Below are positions 56,431 through 64,000 of a stretch of 64,000 bases of DNA, in pieces. Where the stretch lies: positions 315,829 to 379,828 of the forward strand of contig CAWHVB010000006.1 in NCBI GenBank assembly GCA_963832715.1. The letters are read 5' to 3'. The DNA is from DATFVA01 sp963832715 (GTDB lineage Bacteria; Bacteroidota; Ignavibacteria; Ignavibacteriales; Ignavibacteriaceae). A program made the position numbers and the translations under genes. Under the pieces are notes generated by a model that worked only from the letters and a program-made list of their open reading frames with translations, did no database searches and was not told the DNA's origin. Within the stretch, counting starts at the first letter, position 1. Every line of letters begins with the position of its first letter.

Positions 56431-56727
56431 GTAATTATGCAGCAGGCTGAAAAAACTGACCCTAAAGTTAAGATATGTACGGGACTGAATAAAGTGATTT
56501 ATAATTTTTCTGCCGACCTTTTTAATCTTCCAGCAGCTAATAAAGATGCACTCCGGAAACTCCCGGAAAATCCGGATATTCATCTGGGATAACCTATTTA
56601 TTGGAAATAAAAAAATGATAAATATCTTAAATGCAAAATGAATCTGCTTTATTTAATAAAGCATCATTAACTTTCAACTCTCTCATCTCTTTAATAAATT
56701 TAGAATCATTAAAAAATATAATTTGAT

Positions 56728-58182
56728 ATGAAAACTCTAATACTAATTTTATTTGCATTTGTGCAGCTGGGTGCACAGTCCTTTAACGATTATTTCACAG
56801 ATAAAACTATGCGCATAGATTACTATCATACCGGGAACTCAAGTTCTGAGATGGTAACTATTGATCATATTTATACATACGGCACCTGGGCAGGCAGTCT
56901 GAATAATCTTATAGACAATTTTAATAACGGCCAATACTATTATAAGGTGTATGATAATAAGTCTGGCAACTTAATCTTTTCAAAAGGATTCGACAGTTAT
57001 TTCAAAGAATACCAGACAAGCGATGAAGCTCTGAATGGAATTCAAAAGACTTTCCAGGAAAGTGCAATCATACCGGCTCCGAAGAATGAAATTAAATTCA
57101 CACTGGAGAAGAGGGATTCTCTGAACAATCTTCACGAGATTTATTCTACTGTGATCAATCCGGCAGATATTTATATATCAGACGAAGCAGTTGACAACAG
57201 CGGAGTTACTGTTTACAAACAGTATTATTCAGGTGATCCTCATACAAAGGTGGACGTTGTTATAATAGGTGAGGGCTATACGAAAGATGAGAAATCGAAA
57301 TTCGAAAAGGATCTTAAACATTTTACAGATCTGTTTATCAATCAGCAGCCCTATAAACAATTAAAGCACAGTTTCAATATCTATGGTGTATATAAAGCTT
57401 CAATCGACAGCGGATGCGATAACCCAGGTGCGGGTATTTATAAGAATACTCTGCTGAGTACAACATACTATTCTCTCGGTTCAGAAAGATATATCCTTAC
57501 TGAAGATAACAAAACAATGAGAGATGTTGCTGCAAATGTTCCTTATGATGCTATTTATATTATGGTTAATGAGTCGCGCTACGGCGGCGGCGGAATTTAC
57601 AATTTCTACTGCACTTTTATTAGCGATAACCAGTTTAGTGATTATATCTTTCTCCACGAATTCGGACATTCATTCTCTGGACTTGCGGATGAGTACTACA
57701 CCTCAGATGTAGCCTACAACGATTTTTACCCTAAGGGAGTTGAACCTGTTGAACCAAACATTACCAGATTGCTTGATAAGAATAATCTGAAGTGGAAGAA
57801 CCTCATTACTCCGGGTATCGAAATACCGACACCATGGGAAAAAGAAGAATATGATAAGTTTGACCTTGCCTGGCAGAAAATAAGGAGAGAACTGAATCAG
57901 AAAGTTGCTTCACTTCAGAGGAATAAAGCCCCAGAGGAGCAGATTGACTCCTTGAAAGAAAAATATAATAACCTCGATAAAGAACACAGCGACCAGGTTG
58001 ATGAGTTTCTCCATAAAAGCAAGTATTGGGGAAAAACCGGTGCATTTGAAGGTGCCGGTTACTCATCGAAAGGGATGTACAGACCTATGATTGACTGTAT
58101 TATGTTCTCTAAAGGTGCAAAACCTTTCTGTACAGTCTGTGAAGAACACATAAAAGAAGTTATTAAGCATTACACAGAGTGA
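56728..58182 (+). CDS. Secreted M64 (IgA peptidase-like) metallopeptidase
   Basis: This 484-residue exported protease has a signal peptide (1-17, ending LGAQ), an N-terminal beta domain (20-150) and an M64 catalytic domain from about 165, opening TKVDVVIIGEGYT. The zinc site is HEFGHSFSGLADEYY with His310, Glu311 and His314. Between the zinc site and the final Cys-rich segment (CIMFSKGAKPFCTVCEEH) lies a charged helical stretch, about 385-430, likely a coiled coil. No T9SS tail is present. M64 enzymes degrade host or environmental proteins. The neighbour downstream is a secreted sugar-enzyme-like protein. Confidence 0.9.
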   Translation: MKTLILILFAFVQLGAQSFNDYFTDKTMRIDYYHTGNSSSEMVTIDHIYTYGTWAGSLNNLIDNFNNGQYYYKVYDNKSGNLIFSKGFDSYFKEYQTSDEALNGIQKTFQESAIIPAPKNEIKFTLEKRDSLNNLHEIYSTVINPADIYISDEAVDNSGVTVYKQYYSGDPHTKVDVVIIGEGYTKDEKSKFEKDLKHFTDLFINQQPYKQLKHSFNIYGVYKASIDSGCDNPGAGIYKNTLLSTTYYSLGSERYILTEDNKTMRDVAANVPYDAIYIMVNESRYGGGGIYNFYCTFISDNQFSDYIFLHEFGHSFSGLADEYYTSDVAYNDFYPKGVEPVEPNITRLLDKNNLKWKNLITPGIEIPTPWEKEEYDKFDLAWQKIRRELNQKVASLQRNKAPEEQIDSLKEKYNNLDKEHSDQVDEFLHKSKYWGKTGAFEGAGYSSKGMYRPMIDCIMFSKGAKPFCTVCEEHIKEVIKHYTE

Positions 58183-58224
58183 TTGATCCGGTTCAATAGG
58201 AATGATCATTAGTTGAGGTTCATT

Positions 58225-60025
58225 ATGAAATATTTGTACATCTTTATTTTAATAATAAATACAGCGTTTGCACAATATGTTCCGCAATCGCCTTACCTGC
58301 AGGATCCCTCTAAAGCTATTCCTTATGTTGATAGCTGTGCTTCATTCTGGACCGGAGTTTATGATTCTTCATTCGGAGGATTTTATACTAATGTCGATCG
58401 TTTTGGTAATGTCATCGTCAGCTGGGGTACTAACAAAGACCTGGTTACACAATCCAGAGATGCATATGGCTTTGTAAGAGCGTATATGCTTACCGGAAAT
58501 CAAAATTACCTTGTTATGGCCCGGCATGCCCTTGATTTTATGTATGCTCACGCCTGGGATAGTTCACACGACGGCTGGTACCACAGTATCGACAGGTTTG
58601 GTAATCCAATCAACCCGAATGATGTTAAAACCGCCTTCGATCAGCATTATGCTTTACTTGGAATCGGCGCTTATTACGAAGCAACCAGTGATACTAATGA
58701 CTGGAACCATCTGATAGACGGATATAACAGCAGCGAAAATCATTTGTGGGATCCCGACCCGCAAAATTTCGGCTACTATGATAACGGTACTTATGATTGG
58801 TCGTCGGTGTCCGGAAAAAGTTTTAATGCAACGGTTGATGCTATAACCACTAATGTTCTTCAGCTTTATCTGCTCACAGGGGATAATGTTTATAAAAATA
58901 AACTAATTCAGCTGGCAGATAATATTCTGACTCATTTGTACGGCAGTATGCCGCAGCAGGCAATCGGATTTGTAGAAGAGTACTATTCGGACTGGACCTG
59001 GAATAATAACGAGACTATGACGATCATGGGACACGTTCTTAAATCCGGCTGGTGTCTCGGAAGAATAAATCAGCTTATTCCCAATCCTGCTTATGTTAAT
59101 GCTGCTAAGGATCTCGTTGCTGAAGTATATGATAACGGCTATGATCACGAACTAGGAGGACCTTACAAGGACTTTAACCGAGTTACAGGCGAGATGCTTA
59201 TGTGGGGACAAGCAGATACAGCAAAAGCCTGGTGGCAGATGGAGCAGGCCGTTACAGCCGGGTTAATGATGTACAATTTAACCGGAGATCAGCAGTACCT
59301 TCAGATGGCGGATGAAACTTTAAGCTTTTTTATGACCTATTTTGTTGATCACCAGTATGGTGAAGTTTATTCCGACAGAACCAGGTATGGAGGACAAATA
59401 TTGGGACTGGAAAAAGGAAATAACGGAAAAGCAGGATATCATTCCATTGAACTCGGTTATTACACATACCTTTACGGAAACCTTTTCTTCAAAGGTGACC
59501 CCGTAACTTTATATTACAAATATGAACCGGTGAATAACGACCGCCAAATAAACATGAACCCGCTCGCTTTTGCATCTTCTTCATACAGGATCAAAGCGAT
59601 TAAAAAAGACGGGACTGCTTATATCGATTTTAATGCAGATGACAGGATCCTTCATCTCCCTGCGGGTACCGGTGGCGAATTTAAAGTAACGTATGAATTA
59701 ACAAATCCAGCTTATGTTAAGAATACTGAAGCTGACATACCGGAATTTCATCTGAATCAGAATTATCCTAATCCGTTCAATCCGGTTACTAATATCACTT
59801 TCTCGGTTCCCGAAAGAAGCGCCGTTTCGCTTAAGGTTTACGATATACTTGGTAAAGAAGTATCAGTGCTCGTTAATGAAGAAAAGAATGCCGGGATATA
59901 TACAGTAACCTTTAATGGCAGCAGTCTGGCCAGTGGAGTCTACTTTTGCAGGCTGCAGACTGAATACAGGTTCAGCGCCCTCAGGCAGCTTAGTAGAAAC
60001 CCGGAAGATGATTTTGTTGAAGTGA
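58225..60025 (+). CDS. Secreted AGE/mannobiose-epimerase-fold protein with T9SS tail, frameshifted near the end
   Basis: The protein has a signal peptide ending TAFAQ, then an (alpha/alpha)6-barrel like N-acylglucosamine 2-epimerases (about 25-420), with SRDAYGFVRAYMLTG, DFMYAHAWDSSHDGWYHSID, FDQHYALLGIGAYYEATSD and the late KAGYHSIELGYYTYLY. A beta domain follows, then a T9SS tail (QNYPNPFNPVTNITFSV). As read the frame runs to 60048, ending in non-family residues. Dropping one C from the CCC at 59978-59980 gives the expected ending VETRKMILLK and a stop at 60025; the inverted copy of this region indeed has only two C here. The ATG at 58225 is preferred over a TTG four codons earlier. Extracellular location is unusual for this fold. 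Whether it epimerises, isomerises or only binds sugars is unknown. Confidence 0.82.
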
Positions 60026-60282
60026 ATCTGCTGACCAGGTCTTACTAGCTTTTATAAGCATTAGTCGATCTTCAGTAGACTATAAATTTGTCAATACAAA
60101 CACCTTTATTATCCGCAATTTGTGTCATAACTGTCTGACATAGCCGGGTCTTGCGGACGCCAATCAGCCGATTCAAAGTAGAAATCCGTTTATACGCCCT
60201 TCTATCCCAAATCAATTTACATGCCCGGTTAATCGGTTTACCTTTGACAAAGTTAAAAATCAAACTAAAGGAAGAGGCAAAA

Positions 60283-60725
60283 ATGTTTAAATCAATGTTA
60301 ACTATTGCGGGATTACTTTTATTCTTATTTGTGACAACTTCCTGCGCATTTGACAGGTCCTCACTTGATAATCAGTCCGTCAGGAAGGATGCGATTACAA
60401 ATTTACTGATAGGGCTCCAGTCAGATAATTATGGTTTAAGGACAAGTGCCGCTTTTATGCTTGGTGAGGTAAAGGCTGATGAAGCTGTACTTCCTTTAAT
60501 GAGAATGCTCCGCAGTGAAGATAATGAGGACGCCAGAATAGTAGCGCTTTAGCACTTTACAAAATCGGTGATTCTAAAGGAATCTATGCTGTGAGTCAGG
60601 CTAAGAGATTTGATAGCAGCGAAAGGGTCAGGAAAATGTGTACCAATTTTTATAACGAAGTATTGAAGATAAAGTACGGTGTGAACGAAAGATATAGCGA
60701 TAGCAGTGAAGTAGCAATAAGGTAA
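60283..60725 (+). CDS. HEAT-repeat lipoprotein, frameshifted
   Basis: The protein starts after AGGAAGAGG. A lipobox ends at Cys21 (FVTTSC). HEAT/PBS-lyase-type helices follow: RKDAITNLLIGLQSDNYGLRTSAAFMLGEVKADEAVLPL and so on in pieces. The frame as read stops at 60552 because one A is missing near 60540; the inverted copy reads through as DARNNPTLALYKIGDSKG. The restored gene would continue through FDSSERVRKMCTNFYNEVL to the stop at 60725, about 147 residues. HEAT repeats mediate protein contacts; function unknown. A strong terminator follows. Confidence 0.75.
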
Positions 60726-60755
60726 ATTGTTTCTTCATAACTTAGAACCTCCTCT

Positions 60756-60787
60756 AAACCGGGATTGCCCATCCCGGTTTTTTTATT
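60756..60787 (+). terminator. Rho-independent terminator after the HEAT gene
   Basis: AAACCGGGAT and ATCCCGGTTT pair across a TGCCC loop, followed by TTTTATT. A mirrored copy lies at about 62910-62940. Confidence 0.92.
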
Positions 60788-60838
60788 ATATGATCAGCAA
60801 ATAACGGAGCAGAATAATTATATTGTGCACTCAATCTT

Positions 60839-61845
60839 ATGCATTTATATAAAGAAGAAATAAAGAAAACCCTGACCCTTGCTTATCCGGTCATTATCGG
60901 TCAGCTTGGTTTTATAATGATGGGTGTAGTGGACAGTATAATGGTCGGCAGTGTAGGTGCTGTTCCCTTGCGGCGGCAGCGGTAGGAAACAGTCTCTTTA
61001 TTCTCGTCTCAATAGTGGGACTGGGAATTTCTGTTTCGGTTACGCCGCTGGTGGCCATTGCTGTAGGAGGGAAACGTTATAATGAATGCGGCGTCCTTTT
61101 CCGTCAGTCGCTTTTAATCAACCTTGTAACCGGGATGGTAATTGCTGCACTGATATTTGGCGGCTCTTTCCTACTGGTCTATATTGATCAGCCTCCCGAA
61201 GCTGTACTGCAGGCGCAGTCGTATGCCAGGATACTGGGATTCTCAGCTATACCAGCTATGATCTTTTCTTCCTATAAACAGTTTATCGAAGGCTTTTCAG
61301 TAATGCGTCCTGCTATGGTCGTCGTGCTCCTGGCTAATTTACATTTAATGTCTTATTCAACTGGGTATTAATATTCGGAAATGCAGGGTTTACGAGGCTT
61401 GGACTTAATGGAGCGGGTTGGGCAACACTCGCATCCCGTATCTTTATGTCGCTTGTCTTAATGATTTATGTAATGAGATCAGAATACTTTAAGCCATACG
61501 ACGTAACTTTCTATTTCAAAAGCATTAACGGGAAGATTATAAAGAAAATACTTGCATTAGGAATACGAGCGGAGTACAGTATTTCTTTGAGGTTGGAGCC
61601 TTTTCCCTTGCAGTAGTGATGGTTGGCTGGCTGGGAACCTATCTGTGGCGTCGCACACCAGATAGTCATAAATTTAGCTTCGATTTCGTTTATGTGCGCA
61701 CTTGGAGTATCAGTTGCCGGGAGCATACGGGTAGGGAATGTGTCGGCCGTAAAAATGTTGCTGAAACCAGGAGAGCGGGGTTTACTGCTATAGTCGTATT
61801 GATAATAATGGGTTCCTTTGGAATTGTTTTATCTTCATGAGGAAG
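60839..61845 (+). pseudogene. MATE-family efflux transporter, broken and truncated at the palindrome centre
   Basis: Reading across frames gives a MATE (MatE/NorM-like) drug or metabolite antiporter: KKTLTLAYPVIIGQLGFIMMGVVDSIMVG, then ISVSVTPLVAIAVGGKRYNECGVLFRQ, ILGFSAIPAMIFSSYKQFIEG, GLNGAGWATLASRIFMS, and SVAGSIRVGNAVGR in mixed frames. Several one-base indels break it; for example the left arm has CCC near 60965 where the right arm has CCCC and stays in frame. About two thirds of the family length is present before the sequence folds back. The breakage most likely reflects sequence errors and the assembly junction, so the true gene is probably intact beyond this contig. Confidence 0.75.
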
Positions 61846-61849
61846 ATCC

Positions 61850-62855
61850 TTCCTCATTAAGATAAAAACAATTCCAAAGGAACCCATTATTGATGCAGAT
61901 ACGACTATAGCAGTAAACCCCAGTTCCTGGTTTCAGGCAACATTTTTTACGGCCGACAGCATTCCTACCGTATGCTCCCGGCAGCTGATGTCCGAGAAGT
62001 GCGCACATAAACGAAATCGAAGCTAAATTTATGACTCTGTAGATCCTTCCAGCTGATAGGTTCCAGCCACCAACCATCACTACTGCAAAGGAAAGGCTGG
62101 AGCCTCAAAGAAATCTGTACTCGGCTGCAGGTATTCCTAATGCAAGCTGTTTTTTTCTTATAATCTTCCCGTTAATGCTTTTGAAATAGAAAGTTACGTC
62201 GTATGGCTTAAAGTATTCTGATCTCATTACATAAATCATTAGACAAGCAAGATAAAGATACGGGATGCGAGTGTTGCCCAACCCACTCCATTAAGTCCAA
62301 GCCTCGTAAACCCTGCATTCCGAATATTAATACCCAGTTGAATGACATTTACATTAAAAAAATCACCAGGAGCACGACGACCATAGCAGGACGCATACTG
62401 AAAAAGCCTTCGATAAACTGTTTATAGGAAGAAAAGATCATAGCTGGTATAGCTGAGAATCCCAGTCCTGGCATACGACTGCGCCTGCAGTACAGCTTCG
62501 GGAGGCTGGTGAATAAGCCAGTAGGAAAGAGCCGCCAAATATCAGTCCAGCAATTACCATCCCGGTTACAAAGTTGATTTAAAGCAACTGACGGAAAAGG
62601 ACGCCGCATTCATTATAACGTTTCCCTCCTACAGCAATGGCCACCAGCGGCGTAACCGAAAAAAACTCCCAGTCCCACTATTGAGACGAGAATAAAGAGA
62701 CTGCTTTCCTACCGTGCCGCCGCAAGGGGAACAGCACCGTACACTGCCGACCATTATACTGTCCACTACACCCATCATTATAAAACCAAGCTGACCGATA
62801 ATGACCGGATAAGCAAGGTCAGGGTTTTCTTTATTTCTTCTTTATATAAATGCAT
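61850..62855 (-). pseudogene. Inverted copy of the broken MATE gene
   Basis: This is the reverse complement of the MATE region, with its own set of indels. It retains the CCCC that keeps the early frame. It has no independent coding value and should not be counted as a second transporter unless the inverted repeat is confirmed. Confidence 0.8.
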
Positions 62856-62966
62856 AAGATTGAGTGCACAATATAATTATTCTGCTCCGTTATTTGCTGA
62901 TCATATAATAAAAAACCGGGATGGGCAATCCCGGTTTAGAGGAGGTTCTAAGTTATGAAGAAACAA

Positions 62967-63419
62967 TTTACCTTATTGCTACTTCACTGCTATCGCTTAT
63001 CTTTCGTTCACACCGTACTTTATCTTCAATAGCACTCTCTTTGTTATAAAAATTGGTACACATTTTCCTGACCCTTTCAGACTGCTATCAAATCTCTTAG
63101 CCTGACTCACAGCATAGATTCCTTTAGAATCACCGATTTTGTAAAGTGCTAAAGTTGGATTATTTCTGGCGTCCTCATTATCTTCACTGCGGAGCATTGT
63201 CATTAAAAGGAAGTACAGCTTCATCAGCCTTTACCTCACCAAGCATAAAAGCGGCACTTGTCCTTAAACCATAATTATCTGACTGGAGCCCTATCAGTAA
63301 ATTTGTAATTGCATCCTTCCTGACGGACTGATTATCAAGTGAGGACCTGTCAAATGCGCAGGAAGTTGTCACAAATAAGAATAAAAGTAATCTCGCAATA
63401 GTTAACATCAATTAAACAT
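62967..63419 (-). pseudogene. Inverted copy of the HEAT lipoprotein gene
   Basis: This mirrors the gene at 60283. The start region is damaged (ATG TTT AAT TGA), yet the middle, DARNNPTLALYKIGDSKGIYAVSQAKRFDS in pieces, stays in frame where the left copy breaks. Combining both copies gives the likely true protein. Confidence 0.8.
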
Positions 63420-63675
63420 TTTTGCCTACTCTTCCTTTAGTTTGATTTTTAACTTTGTCAAAGGTAAACCGATTAACCGGGCATGATAAATTGATTTGGG
63501 ATAGAAGGGCATATAAACGGATTTCTACTTTGAATCGGCTGATTGGCGTCCGCAAGACCCGGCTATGTCAGACAGTTATGACACAAATTGCGGATAATAA
63601 AGGTGTTTGTATTGACAAATTTATAGTCTACTGAAGATCGACTAATGCTTATAAAAGCTAGTCCTCGTAGCAGAT

Positions 63676-64000
63676 TCACTTCAACAAAATCATCTTACCA
63701 GGTTTTCTACTAAGCTACCTGAGGCGCTGAACCTGTATTAGTCTAGAGCCTGCAAAAGTGACTCCACTGGCCAGACTCCTGCCATTAAAGGTTCTGCTAT
63801 ATTCCGGCATTCTTTTCTTCCATTAACGAGCACTAATACTCTTTACCAAGTATATCGTAAACCTTTAAGCGAAACGGCGCTTCTCTTTTGGGAACCAAAG
63901 TGATATTAGTAACCGGATTGAACGGATTAGGATAATTCTGATTCAGATGAAATTCCGGTATGTCACTTCAGTATTCTTAACATAAGCTGGATTTGTTAAT
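63676..64000 (-). pseudogene. Inverted copy of the T9SS tail of the AGE-fold gene (cut by window end)
   Basis: This is the reverse complement of 59697-60025. It holds the expected sorting-domain ending KMILLK and stop at 63678-63676, but an internal TAG and other small changes break it further upstream. Confidence 0.8.

Larger units (their letters stand above)
59697..64000. repeat. Imperfect terminal palindrome (~2.15 kb inverted repeat)
   Basis: Bases 59697-61845 recur in reverse complement at 61850-64000, with paired coordinates summing to about 123,696. The centre is at GGAAGATCCTTCC (about 61841-61853), with almost no spacer. The terminator, the HEAT lipoprotein gene, the MATE gene and the 3' end of the AGE-fold gene all appear twice. 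The arms differ by many scattered substitutions and one-base indels, each arm restoring frames broken in the other. The right arm runs to the window edge. Confidence 0.95.

Noticed and set aside
56314..56583. An 89-residue minus-strand ORF over the tRNA-Ser(CGA) gene
   Set aside because: It reads through the tRNA and has no family resemblance.
61850..64000. Separate genes on the minus strand in the last 2 kb
   Set aside because: They are the mirror image of 59697-61845 with extra errors, so they are listed as inverted copies, not new genes.

Overview
The window looks like a chromosomal contig from a member of the Ignavibacteria (Bacteroidota/Chlorobiota group). Three secreted proteins end in type IX secretion (T9SS type A) sorting domains with the YPNPFNP(S/V)T signature typical of that lineage. 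There is also a caa3 oxidase operon, a chitobiose phosphorylase and a large multihaem cytochrome operon. DNA is AT-leaning with compact, often overlapping genes. No rRNA, CRISPR array, prophage or IS element is visible.

Layout. 1-3.8 kb: the 3' part of a TonB-dependent receptor and a T9SS-exported beta-helix protein. 3.9-12.5 kb: a same-strand chitin/GlcNAc cluster (MFS permease, GH94 chitobiose phosphorylase, GH18 chitinase, NagX-like acyltransferase, nagA, nagB). 12.5-20.2 kb: small membrane and hypothetical genes, a bactofilin, a kelch T9SS protein, a DUF2911 protein and a MASE1-GAF histidine kinase. 20.6-27.6 kb: a Sco copper chaperone convergent with a minus-strand respiratory operon (coxB-coxA-coxC-ctaG-small subunit-Rieske-cytochrome b), in which both CoxB and cytochrome b carry extra C-terminal haem c domains. 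28-34.4 kb: methyltransferase, pyrG, a TPR protein, purN, purH. 34.4-43.1 kb: mreB-mreC-mreD-mrdA-rodA-dcd-pyrF-hypothetical-DUF2851. 43.1-51.6 kb: etfB-etfA-bifunctional nuclease, clpS, typA, pepD, a SET-domain protein, a YihY protein and a MORN-type lipoprotein. 52.0-56.0 kb: a four-gene porin/multihaem cytochrome operon (4 + 14 + 7 haem motifs plus a beta-barrel). 56.1-60.0 kb: two convergent tRNA-Ser genes, an M64 peptidase and a secreted AGE-fold protein with a T9SS tail. 60.3-64.0 kb: a HEAT-repeat lipoprotein and a broken MATE transporter, then the whole ~2.15 kb stretch repeated in inverted orientation.

How the genes fit together. The chitin cluster supports secreted hydrolysis, inner-membrane uptake, phosphorolysis of chitobiose and funnelling through GlcNAc-6-P to fructose-6-P; no GlcNAc kinase or mutase is present. 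The bc-type reductase genes and the caa3 oxidase genes form one respiratory unit from quinol to oxygen. The porin-cytochrome operon has the composition expected of an outer-membrane electron conduit and is the best candidate here for a little-described system.

Sequence quality. At least seven genes, including the normally essential mreC and rodA, are interrupted by single-base frameshifts, and the two arms of the terminal palindrome differ by many small indels that repair each other's reading frames. This pattern fits residual long-read errors and a fold-back assembly artefact better than real gene decay.
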